Positions 44,693 through 52,764 of a stretch of DNA of 64,000 nt are shown here, in pieces. Below the pieces are notes generated by a model. It saw only the letters and a list, made by a program, of their open reading frames with translations, did not search any database and was not told the origin of the DNA. The stretch covers positions 3,410,001-3,474,000 of the forward strand of contig NZ_CP158281.1 of the NCBI RefSeq assembly GCF_040256645.1. The letters run 5' to 3'. How positions within the stretch are numbered: position 1 is the first letter of the stretch; each line of letters begins with the position of its first letter. Source of the DNA: Brevibacterium sp. CBA3109 (GTDB taxonomy: Bacteria; Actinomycetota; Actinomycetes; Actinomycetales; Brevibacteriaceae). A program made the translations under genes and the position numbers.

Positions 44693-44704
44693 AGAGATAC
44701 TGTA
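44693..44704 (-). promoter_or_regulatory. TACAGT box of a leaderless promoter
   Basis: On the minus strand TACAGT (44704-44699) is followed by ATCTCT and the ATG at 44692. No Shine-Dalgarno sequence is present. The divergent semialdehyde dehydrogenase starts 72 bp away and has a strong RBS. Confidence 0.5.
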
Positions 44705-44763
44705 GCGTAAGTTGGCAGTTCTCCAGGCCGCATTCCACCCACTCACGACGACACGGAGGCATG

Positions 44764-46353
44764 ATGAACACGGACGTCACCAGCACCGTCACGCCCACTT
44801 CCGACCTCACCCAGGGCACGGATCGCCTGCGTGAATTCCTCGATACGGACCCCTACGCTGAGGCTTCGGGCAGCGGTGAGCCCCACGTCGGTCCCGACCC
44901 ATTCACCGGCGCTGAGCAGCCGCGCTTCACCGCCAACACCACCGGTGATGTCGACCGGGCGTTCGCCTCCGCCCGCATCGCCGGACGCGCCTGGGCCGCC
45001 CGGTCCCCCGAGCACCGCTCCCGGGTGCTGCTGCGCCTGCACTCGGCGCTGCGTCGGCATGAGGATCTGCTCCTCGACATCATCCAGTACGAGACCGGCA
45101 AGGCTCGCATCCACGCATATGACGAGATCCTCGACACCTACAACGTGTGCCGTCACTACGGGGTCACCACCCCGACCCGTCTGCGCCCGCAACGTCGCCG
45201 CGGCGCCGTCCCCGGCCTGACCCGCACCGAGGTCACCCGCACTCCCCTGGGCGTGATCGGGTTCATCACGCCGTGGAACTATCCACTCACTTTGGGCGCA
45301 ACCGACCTGTTCGCGGCCTTGGCCGCCGGCAACGCGGTTGTGCACAAACCCGACAGCCAGACGACGCTCACGGCGATCATCATGCGCCGGCTGGCCATCG
45401 CGTGCGGTCTGCCCGCCGAGGTGTGGCAGCTCGTTCCCGGACAGCGGGGCGACGTCGGTCCTGCCCTCATGGCCGGTGCCGATGGGCTCTCTTTCACCGG
45501 GTCCACGGCCGCTGGGCGCTCGATCGCCGCCGAGGCGGGTCGTCGTCTGCTTCCGACCGCGCTTGAGCTGGGTGGGAAGAATCCGATGCTCGTCCTCTCC
45601 GATGCCGATCTCGGTTCCGCCGTCGACGGAGCGGTCCGCGGGTGCTTCTCCTCGGCCGGGCAGCTGTGCCTGTCCATCGAGCGCATCTACGTCCATGAGG
45701 ACCTGTACTCCGAGTTCTGTGCCCACTTCGCCGAGGCGACCCGGAACCTCGAGCTGAGCGCCGACTACTCCTACGGCCCGGGCATGGGGTCCCTGGCCGG
45801 GCCCAAGCAGCTCGCCCGGGTCAGCGAGCACGTCGAGCAGGCACGAGCCAGCGGGGCTCAGGTCATCGCGGGTGGCCGACCGGTGCCGGAACTGGGCCCG
45901 TACTTCTATCTGCCGACCGTGCTCACCGATGTCAGTGAGACAGCCGAACTGTTCGCCGAGGAGACGTTCGGACCTGTTGTGGCCGTGTATCCGGTGGCCA
46001 GCGACGCCGAGGCGATCGCCCGGGCCAATGATTGCCAGTACGGTCTCAACGCCAGCGTCTACTCCCAGTCCCAGGGGCTCGAGACAGCCCGGCAGGTGGA
46101 GGCTGGAATGGTCAATGTCAATGAGGCGTACGTGGCGGCTTGGGGCTCGATCGATGCTCCTGCCGGCGGGGTCAAGGCTTCAGGTCTGGGTCACCGGCAT
46201 GGCGTCGAGGGCCTCTACCAGTTCATGCACACGCACAGCATCGCTGAGCAGCACCTGGTTCCCATCGCCCCGTTCGGCCCGCTTGATCAGTCGCGGTTCG
46301 CCCGCACCCTGACCACGGCCTTCGATCTCATGCGTGCCCTGCGGATGAAGTGA
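44764..46353 (+). CDS. gabD: Succinate-semialdehyde dehydrogenase (NADP-type aldehyde dehydrogenase)
   Basis: A 529-residue ALDH. Motifs: GVIGFITPWNYPLTLG (about 165-180), LSFTGSTAAGRSIAAEAG, the general-base region ALELGGKNPMLVLSD and catalytic Cys in GCFSSAGQLCLSIERI (with QLCLS), ending in VNVNEAYVAAWGSIDAPAGG in outline. The R-I-Y and SIER patterns match succinate-semialdehyde dehydrogenases, but other aldehydes are possible. GGAGG is followed at once by ATGATG; spacing favours the second ATG at 44764. It is divergent from the PLP enzyme gene. Confidence 0.85.
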   Translation: MNTDVTSTVTPTSDLTQGTDRLREFLDTDPYAEASGSGEPHVGPDPFTGAEQPRFTANTTGDVDRAFASARIAGRAWAARSPEHRSRVLLRLHSALRRHEDLLLDIIQYETGKARIHAYDEILDTYNVCRHYGVTTPTRLRPQRRRGAVPGLTRTEVTRTPLGVIGFITPWNYPLTLGATDLFAALAAGNAVVHKPDSQTTLTAIIMRRLAIACGLPAEVWQLVPGQRGDVGPALMAGADGLSFTGSTAAGRSIAAEAGRRLLPTALELGGKNPMLVLSDADLGSAVDGAVRGCFSSAGQLCLSIERIYVHEDLYSEFCAHFAEATRNLELSADYSYGPGMGSLAGPKQLARVSEHVEQARASGAQVIAGGRPVPELGPYFYLPTVLTDVSETAELFAEETFGPVVAVYPVASDAEAIARANDCQYGLNASVYSQSQGLETARQVEAGMVNVNEAYVAAWGSIDAPAGGVKASGLGHRHGVEGLYQFMHTHSIAEQHLVPIAPFGPLDQSRFARTLTTAFDLMRALRMK

Positions 46354-46379
46354 TTCTCAGCTTCTGTTGAGTGCACACC

Positions 46380-48293
46380 TCAGTTGAGCTCGTCGAAGAA
46401 TTTCTTCGCCACCGGCACAGCCGCCTCGGCGCCGAATCCTCCGTCCTCGACAAGGACGGCCACGGCCATGTCGCCCTGATATCCGGCGAACCAGGAGTGG
46501 GTGCGCGGCGGGGTCTCATCACCGTATTCGGCGGTACCGGTCTTGCCGTGGATCGGTTCGCCGGGGACGTCCGCCAGCGCGCTGGCTGTCCCTTCGGTCA
46601 CAGCGCGGCGCATGAGCTCCTGCATCGTCGTGGCTGCGTCGGCGTCGATCACCTGGTCGCTCTCGCTCCCATCCTCGCTCTCGTCAGGCAGAACGAGGAG
46701 CGGACTGACCGTGTCACCCTCGGCCACGGAGGCGGCCATCACCGCCACCGCCAACGGGCTGGAGACGACCTTGCCCTGACCGATCATCTGCGCCGCGTGT
46801 GTCACCGCGTCATCATCGCTGGGAACACTCGCCATCTTCGCACCGATTCCGAGATCGACGTCATCCATGCCCAGGCTCGATGCAGCATTCGCCACATCCG
46901 GACCCGAAACCTTCTTCGCGGCATCGACGAATGCGGTGTTGCAGGATTCGGCGAAGTCGTCTTCGAAGGCCACCTCACCCAGGACATGGTCTTCGGCGTT
47001 CTTGAAGCTCTTTCCATCAACCGTCGTGGTCTTCGGACAGTCGAGAGTCGTCTTCGCCTCGACTCCTGATTCCAGAAGGGCCAGGCCAGAGGCGACCTTG
47101 AACACCGAGCCGGGCGCGTACTGCCCGGTCAGCGCCCGGTCCCAGGCGGCACCTTCCGGATCCTGGTTGGCCACAGCGATGACGTGACCGTCACTGGGCC
47201 GGATCGCCACGAGCGCCGTCGGCTTCTTGCCCGTCGCAGCCGCTTTGTCGGCGGCCTCCTGCACCCCGACGTTGAGTGTCGTGGTGACGTCCTCGCCGTC
47301 GTGTTCGGGGAATTCGTGGACGAGGACGGGGTCTCCGCCCGCACTGCCGTCGTCGGCATCGGTGATGATGATCTCCTCGCTGCCCGGCCCGCTCAGCTGT
47401 TCGTCGAAGGCCTTCTGCAGTCCGCTCTTGCCCACGATGGACCCACCGGTGAGCTTTCCATCCGATGCCTCGACCTCCTCGGCGCTGGCAGCTCCAGCCG
47501 TTCCCAGCGTTGGGCCGGCGAAGTCCTTCTTCCGACTCAGCGGCTGGGTGTGCGTGTTGAAAACGGTGCCGGGCAGGGAGTGAATCGCGTCCTTGACGTT
47601 CTTGTAGTCGCTTTCACGCAATGTGATGACGGGAACGAAATGCTCGGGTTCGGCCTTGTCGATGCGCTCCTTCAGCGCCGTGAGATCGATGTCGAGTTCG
47701 TCCTTGAGAGTGGCGAGAGTGTCCTGGCCGTCTTTGCCACCCTCGCCCTCCGCCTTCTCAAGCTTGGCCGGGTGGATGCCGACATCGATGACCGTACCCT
47801 CGGCCATCAGCTCTTCGTCGCCTTCGCCGAGGATCGCGCCGCGTTCGCCGGGGTGCCTCTTGGAGACGAGGACTCGTCCGTCCTCGAGGTCCGGATGGAG
47901 CACCTCGGGGGTGAGCTCCGCGGACCAGAGCAGACCCTTCTTGTGCAGAGGAAGCTCGGAGGTGTACTCCCAGAGGTCATCATCCTGGTTCGTCCACGTC
48001 CACTTCAGTTTCGCGATCACATCGTCACCGCGCTTCGCGGTGCCGTTGAGCTCCACCGCGCGCTTATTCATGCTCTCATCGAGGGCCCCAAGGGCCAGTT
48101 CGTGCAGCTTCTTCGCCGTCTCCTCATCGGACCAGACGTTCGATTCGATGGTGGGGCTGTTCAAGTCGGCAGTGGCGTCTTCGGCAGCTGTATCAGCCCG
48201 CATCGGCAGTGCGAGGAAGGCGAAGACACCTGCGCCAGCCAGCAGCACGACGACGATTGTGATGGCCAACCAGGTTCTGGACTTCTTCGTCAT
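46380..48293 (-). CDS. Class B penicillin-binding protein with MecA-N (NTF2-like) domain
   Basis: A 637-residue transpeptidase. One N-terminal membrane helix (about 8-30), an NTF2-like domain (about 45-150), a dimer/linker domain (about 150-310) and a transpeptidase domain with the SxxK motif APGSVFKV (Ser396, Lys399), SxN motif SCN (450-452) and KTG motif HGKTGTAEY (584-586). It cross-links peptidoglycan outside the membrane. The layout MecA_N-PBP_dimer-transpeptidase is that of PbpA/PBP2-like proteins with low beta-lactam affinity in some bacteria, but affinity cannot be read here. Low-complexity SESE/EDGS patches are inserted. The stop is 27 bp from the convergent gabD stop. Confidence 0.92.
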   Translation of the reverse strand: MTKKSRTWLAITIVVVLLAGAGVFAFLALPMRADTAAEDATADLNSPTIESNVWSDEETAKKLHELALGALDESMNKRAVELNGTAKRGDDVIAKLKWTWTNQDDDLWEYTSELPLHKKGLLWSAELTPEVLHPDLEDGRVLVSKRHPGERGAILGEGDEELMAEGTVIDVGIHPAKLEKAEGEGGKDGQDTLATLKDELDIDLTALKERIDKAEPEHFVPVITLRESDYKNVKDAIHSLPGTVFNTHTQPLSRKKDFAGPTLGTAGAASAEEVEASDGKLTGGSIVGKSGLQKAFDEQLSGPGSEEIIITDADDGSAGGDPVLVHEFPEHDGEDVTTTLNVGVQEAADKAAATGKKPTALVAIRPSDGHVIAVANQDPEGAAWDRALTGQYAPGSVFKVASGLALLESGVEAKTTLDCPKTTTVDGKSFKNAEDHVLGEVAFEDDFAESCNTAFVDAAKKVSGPDVANAASSLGMDDVDLGIGAKMASVPSDDDAVTHAAQMIGQGKVVSSPLAVAVMAASVAEGDTVSPLLVLPDESEDGSESDQVIDADAATTMQELMRRAVTEGTASALADVPGEPIHGKTGTAEYGDETPPRTHSWFAGYQGDMAVAVLVEDGGFGAEAAVPVAKKFFDELN

Positions 48294-48357
48294 AGGTCAA
48301 TCATGGGTGTAGTTGGCCGGGAAGTCCACTTGCTGGTCTGCGATGCCGGAGGGTGGT

Positions 48358-49092
48358 TCAGGCGTCCTCGGTGACGACGGTGTATTCGAGCACCGGTCGC
48401 CCGGCTGCCCCATACCGGGGCCGGCGGGCGAGCATACCCGCGTCGGCCATGGCCTCCAAGTACCGGCGTGCGGTCACTCGGGAGACACCGAGACCAACGG
48501 CGACCTCGGCGGCGGACTGTCCGGGCTTGTCGCCGAGGACGGACTTCACTTCGGTCTGCACGGCGTCCGGGACACCCTTGGCGGTCGCGGTCACCGTGTG
48601 GGTGCGCAGCGCGGCGATCGCGGTGTCGACGTCGGTCTGGGTGACCTCGCCCTCGGTGCTGTCCCCGCCGAGGCTGTTGCGGAACGAGGAGTATGCCTCA
48701 AGTTTGGATTTGAAGATGGGAAATGTGAACGGTTTGATGATGTACTGGGCGACACCGTAGGACAGCGCCTCCTGCACGACCTGCATGTCCCTGGCGGCGG
48801 TGACGGCGATGATGTCGACATCGACGCGGTGGCCGCGGATGGCCCGGCAGACCTGCAGTCCATGGCCGTCGGGGAGGTTCATATCGAGGAGGACGAGGTT
48901 GATGGCCTCGGCGTCGAGGCCGTAGATCTTTCCGGTCAGAGCAGCCATCGCCTGAGTGGCGTTGTTCGCCACCCCAGCTATGTGATATCCGTCGATGCGG
49001 TCAATGTACTTCGCGTGGGCTCGGGCGGCGACTGCCTCGTCCTCAACCACGAGCACACCGATGCTCGACTCAGGCGCAGATGTATCTGACAT
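48358..49092 (-). CDS. CitB/DcuR-type response regulator
   Basis: A 244-residue regulator. Receiver domain: VLVVEDEAVAARAHAKYIDR (about 12-31), phosphoacceptor in LVLLDMNLPDGHGLQV (about Asp67) and the Lys in YIIKPFTFPIFKSKLEAY (about 111-128). The C-terminal HTH includes KPGQSAAEVAVGLGVSRVTA and ARRYLEAMADAGMLARR, the layout of CitB/DpiA/DcuR regulators of C4-dicarboxylate or citrate use. Its partner kinase is at 50645, separated by the thiolase gene. No citrate transporter lies nearby. Confidence 0.87.
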   Translation of the reverse strand: MSDTSAPESSIGVLVVEDEAVAARAHAKYIDRIDGYHIAGVANNATQAMAALTGKIYGLDAEAINLVLLDMNLPDGHGLQVCRAIRGHRVDVDIIAVTAARDMQVVQEALSYGVAQYIIKPFTFPIFKSKLEAYSSFRNSLGGDSTEGEVTQTDVDTAIAALRTHTVTATAKGVPDAVQTEVKSVLGDKPGQSAAEVAVGLGVSRVTARRYLEAMADAGMLARRPRYGAAGRPVLEYTVVTEDA

Positions 49093-49202
49093 GCCGCCAG
49101 TCTAACCGTCGCCATGACGGGGATCCTGGGCTTTCTGTTCCAGGCTGGGCACATCTCTGGCACAGGTCTGGAAGGCATCGCGGCGGCAGGCGGAACGGGT
49201 TG

Positions 49203-49238
49203 CGCAGCTGTCAAGCCGGGCGCAACTGTCAAACTGGG
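49203..49238. repeat. Eighteen-bp tandem repeat after the thiolase stop
   Basis: CGCAGCTGTCAAGCCGGG (49203) and CGCAACTGTCAAACTGGG (49221) match at 15 of 18 positions and are adjacent. They lie 40 bp beyond the thiolase stop. Confidence 0.65.
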
Positions 49239-49277
49239 CTCAGTCGGCACGCCTAGGCACTAGCCGCAGCTCCTGCC

Positions 49278-50495
49278 TCAGGCGCGTTCGAAGACTGCGG
49301 CGATGCCCTGGCCTCCGCCGATGCACATGGTTTCGAGCCCGTAGCGGGCGTCGCGGCGCTCCATTTCGCGCAGCAGCGTCGCCAGGATCCGACCTCCGGT
49401 CGCACCGACCGGGTGGCCCAAGGAGATTCCGGAGCCGTTGACGTTGAGGCGGTCGAAGTCGTCCTTGCCGAAGCCCCATTCCCGGGTCACGGACAGCGCC
49501 TGGGCGGCGAAGGCCTCATTGAGTTCGATGAGGTCGATGTCGGCCAAGCTCAGCCCGGCCTTCTCGAGTGCCTTCGCAGTGGCCGGGACAGGCCCGATGC
49601 CCATGGTCTTCGGCGGCACTCCGGCCACGGCCCAGCTGACCAGGCGGCCGAGCGGCTTGAGCCCCTGTGCTTCGGCTGCGGCGCGGGTGGTGACGATGGA
49701 AGCAGCAGCCCCGTCGTTCTGTCCCGAGGCGTTGCCTGCGGTGACTGTTGCCTGATCATCGCCCTTGCCCAGGATGGGGCGCAGCTTGGCGAGCTTGGCG
49801 ATGCTGGTATCTGGACGGATGTGCTCATCTGCGTCGACCTGGTGTTCGGCGACCTTCCGGGTGGCGGGGATCGTCACCGGCACGATCTCTTCGGCGAAGC
49901 GTCCGTCCTTGGCTGCGGTAGCTGCACGCTGGTGTGAGGTGTATGCGAGTTCGTCCTGCTCTTCGCGGCCGATCGAGTACTCGCGGCGCAGGTTCTCTGC
50001 GGTCTCGAGCATGCCTCCGGGAACGGGATAGTTCTTCCCGCCCGGAGTGGTGCGGCCCCGGCCCAGGGAGTCGGCGAATTCGGCGTTGCCGCCGCGCACT
50101 CCCCAGCGGATGGTGTCGTTGTAGAAGGGGGCGTGGGACATCGATTCGACACCGCCGGCGATGACGAATTCTCCGTTGCCGGAGCCAACGACCAGTGAGG
50201 CGTCGATGACTGCCTGCAGTCCGGAACCGCAGCGGCGGTCGACCTGTCTGCCCGGCACGGTCACGGGCAGGCCCGCGTCGAGGGCCGTGACCCGGCCGAT
50301 GCAGGGAGCCTCGGAGGTGGAGTAGCCCTGCCCCATGATGACATCGGCGACGAGTTCCGGATCGAGTCCGGTTCTGGCGATGAGTTCGCGGACAACGGTG
50401 GCGGAGAGTTCGTGGGCGGGGATGTCGCGGAACTGTCCTCCGAATCCTCCGATCGCGGTGCGCAGCGGTTCACAAACGACGATGTCTTGGCCCAT
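49278..50495 (-). CDS. Acetyl-CoA C-acyltransferase (thiolase)
   Basis: A 405-residue thiolase. Nucleophilic Cys89 in QVDRRCGSGLQAVIDASLVV, GGVESMSHAPFY, NVNGSGISLGHPVGATGGRI (His), and CIGGGQGIAAVFERA near the C-terminus (second Cys). Condenses or cleaves acyl-CoA with acetyl-CoA, in beta-oxidation or acetoacetyl-CoA formation. It lies between the kinase and regulator genes of a two-component system on the same strand, an unusual arrangement that suggests coregulation. ATG preceded by GGAGGAACC. Confidence 0.92.
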   Translation of the reverse strand: MGQDIVVCEPLRTAIGGFGGQFRDIPAHELSATVVRELIARTGLDPELVADVIMGQGYSTSEAPCIGRVTALDAGLPVTVPGRQVDRRCGSGLQAVIDASLVVGSGNGEFVIAGGVESMSHAPFYNDTIRWGVRGGNAEFADSLGRGRTTPGGKNYPVPGGMLETAENLRREYSIGREEQDELAYTSHQRAATAAKDGRFAEEIVPVTIPATRKVAEHQVDADEHIRPDTSIAKLAKLRPILGKGDDQATVTAGNASGQNDGAAASIVTTRAAAEAQGLKPLGRLVSWAVAGVPPKTMGIGPVPATAKALEKAGLSLADIDLIELNEAFAAQALSVTREWGFGKDDFDRLNVNGSGISLGHPVGATGGRILATLLREMERRDARYGLETMCIGGGQGIAAVFERA

Positions 50496-50644
50496 GGTTC
50501 CTCCACTCGATTTCGCTCACGCCGATGACACGTGGTCATCAGCCCGGCATTCCTGCACAGCCTATGCCGGATCCATGAAATGGATAGGAAATGTTTCATT
50601 CAATGGGATATCGCGCATCACCCTTGGCCGTCTGCTCGGCCAGG

Positions 50645-52663
50645 TCAGTCGCGGTCGTCGCACACGATCCGGATCGGCCCCGTGGGCGGGTTGCCGGATG
50701 GCTGCTGGCTCGACGACGGCGACCCTGAGGAGGTGCGCCCGGACGCCTGGCCGAGCGCACCGGGATCGAGGTATTCGCGATCGGGCAGCCACACCGTGAG
50801 CACAGCACCCTTGAAATCGTCGCAGTCCTCACCGCGGCCCACCACGTCGACAGCCCCGCCGAGGCGACGGATCGCCTGGACGACCAGGGACAGTCCGACC
50901 CCGCGGGTGCCGGTCTCCTGCCGACCGAGTCCTTTGTCGATCTCGACACCGTCGTGCTTGGTCGACCACCCACGTTCGAAGATCGCGTCGACGTATTCTT
51001 CGTCAATGCCCGGGCCGTCGTCGCTGACCTCGATCGTGAAGCCGCCGGCACCGCCCGCACCGCTCAGGTGCACATGCACCCTCTTGTCCTCAGGAAGAAC
51101 GTCTCGCCTGCTCAGCGCGTCGAATGCGTTGTCAATGAGATTGCCGAGGATGGTCGCAAGGTCACGGTCATCCCCGCCGAGGCGGCCCGAGAGTTCCGCT
51201 GTATCCACCGTCATATCGATGCCCACCTCGGCGGCTTGGGCGATCTTCGACAGCAGCAGTGCTGAGAGCACGGGGTGATCGAAGCTCATCTGCCCGTCGC
51301 CGGTGACCCGGTTGAGGTCGTCGAGGTCCTTGGCCGCGAATTCGATCGCCTCGGCGACATGTCCGGTCTCCAACAGGGAGATGACCATATGGAGACGGTT
51401 GGAGTATTCATGGGTCTGTGCGCGCAGAGAGTCGGAGAACGATCGAACGGAGACGAGCTCACCGGAGAGTTCGGCGAGTTCGGTGTGGTCGCGCATCGTC
51501 ACGACCCAGGTGTCGCTGGCGGCATCGGTGGGCTGCTGGTTGACGACGAGCACCCGATCGTCGGTGTAGTGGATCTCATCGCGGGCCCACCGTCCAGACG
51601 AGAGCAGATCGATGAGGGCATCGGGCAGATTGAGTTGACGCAACGCGATGCCGCCGATCGGCGAGGTCGCCCGAAGGGGATCGTCGGTGGCTGCGACCGG
51701 CTCACCCGTGGACTCCTCTCCCGTGGCGGGCAGTCCCAGGAGTTCGCGCGCATCGGCGTTGATGAGGACGATGCCCGCCGAGCGATCGACGAGCAGCAGC
51801 CCTTCCGACACGGCTTTGAGCACCGAAGAGTAGAACTCGAGCATGCTGCGCAGCTCAGTGGCGCCGTAGTCGCCGGTGACTCGACGCAGGCCGCGGGAGG
51901 TCGCCCAGGAGGCGGCGATGCCCAGGAGCAGAGTGGTGATGGCGATGCCGATGAGCCAGTTTCCCTGGGCCAAGAAGCCCTCCCGCACCGAATCGGCTGA
52001 GTTGCCGACGATGACTGCCCCGACGACGGCATTGGGGCCGGTGTCGTCGACGCCGAGGTGCTTCGCGAAGACCGGACTGATGACGTACACGGTGCCCCCG
52101 CCTGGGCCTCCATCGTCGAGGAAGCGGACGATGGACTCACCGTCGGCGACCCGCGAACCGTCGATGGCCGTGGCGAGCTGATCAATGGAGTCATCGGGCA
52201 CGCCTCCCGAGTTCGAGGACACGATGCTTGCATCGTTGCGCTCCTGCCGGTTCGACGAACCCAATGACGGTGGGGTGACCAGGTAGTCGAGGGGGACGAC
52301 CGCGGCCACATCGAAGTCGTATTCGCTGACGACGTTGTCAAGCATCTTCTCGACGTTGCCCTGCGAGTCCTCGTCAATGAAGTCGGCTGGACCGACCTCA
52401 CCTGACCCGACAAGGCTCAGCGACATCGACATATTGTCTGCCGCGGAGCGCAGCAGATCCTGTTCGCGCTTCTGGTTCAGTTGGGAGAGCTGGATGTAGA
52501 GGAGACTCGTGGTCAGCACCATGATGCCCACGAGCATGATCGAGTTCGCAAACATGATGCGTCCGGCCACGCCGAACTTCATTCGTCGGCTCACACGTGC
52601 CACCGGTCCGGACCGTCCTCCTGACAGTCCTCCTGAGATTGCGGCACGCTGATCCTGGGGCAT
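50645..52663 (-). CDS. CitA/DcuS-type sensor histidine kinase
   Basis: A 672-residue kinase. Membrane helix 1 at about 36-56, an extracytoplasmic PDC/Cache-like domain (60-235, with VVPLDYLVTPPSLGSSNRQE and GESIVRFLDDGGPGGGTVYV), membrane helix 2 (236-252), a cytoplasmic PAS domain (about 285-400) and an H box SLRAQTHEYSNRLHMVISLL (His418) of the citrate-kinase type, then a G box region (LIDNAFDALSRRDVLP; DDGPGIDEEYV). The stalk and PAS layout fit CitA/DcuS sensing of a carboxylate. It has a proline/serine-rich tail. The response regulator gene lies beyond the thiolase, not adjacent. Confidence 0.87.
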   Translation of the reverse strand: MPQDQRAAISGGLSGGRSGPVARVSRRMKFGVAGRIMFANSIMLVGIMVLTTSLLYIQLSQLNQKREQDLLRSAADNMSMSLSLVGSGEVGPADFIDEDSQGNVEKMLDNVVSEYDFDVAAVVPLDYLVTPPSLGSSNRQERNDASIVSSNSGGVPDDSIDQLATAIDGSRVADGESIVRFLDDGGPGGGTVYVISPVFAKHLGVDDTGPNAVVGAVIVGNSADSVREGFLAQGNWLIGIAITTLLLGIAASWATSRGLRRVTGDYGATELRSMLEFYSSVLKAVSEGLLLVDRSAGIVLINADARELLGLPATGEESTGEPVAATDDPLRATSPIGGIALRQLNLPDALIDLLSSGRWARDEIHYTDDRVLVVNQQPTDAASDTWVVTMRDHTELAELSGELVSVRSFSDSLRAQTHEYSNRLHMVISLLETGHVAEAIEFAAKDLDDLNRVTGDGQMSFDHPVLSALLLSKIAQAAEVGIDMTVDTAELSGRLGGDDRDLATILGNLIDNAFDALSRRDVLPEDKRVHVHLSGAGGAGGFTIEVSDDGPGIDEEYVDAIFERGWSTKHDGVEIDKGLGRQETGTRGVGLSLVVQAIRRLGGAVDVVGRGEDCDDFKGAVLTVWLPDREYLDPGALGQASGRTSSGSPSSSQQPSGNPPTGPIRIVCDDRD

Positions 52664-52718
52664 GGGCCCATTCTGCCATCCGCTGCGCCCAGCCCCCGGT
52701 CAGCCGCGTGCGGAATGT

Positions 52719-52764
52719 CCAGGCTCAAGTCAGTCAGAGTTCCAGACTCGAGTCAGTCAGAGTC
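52719..52764. repeat. 23-bp near-tandem repeat overlapping the MOSC gene stop
   Basis: Units at 52719 (CCAGGCTCAAGTCAGTCAGA...) and 52742 (CCAGACTCGAGTCAGTCAGA...) match at 20 of 23 positions. The stop codon (52759-52757) lies inside the second, so the first copy carries an equivalent TGA 23 bp downstream. Confidence 0.75.
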
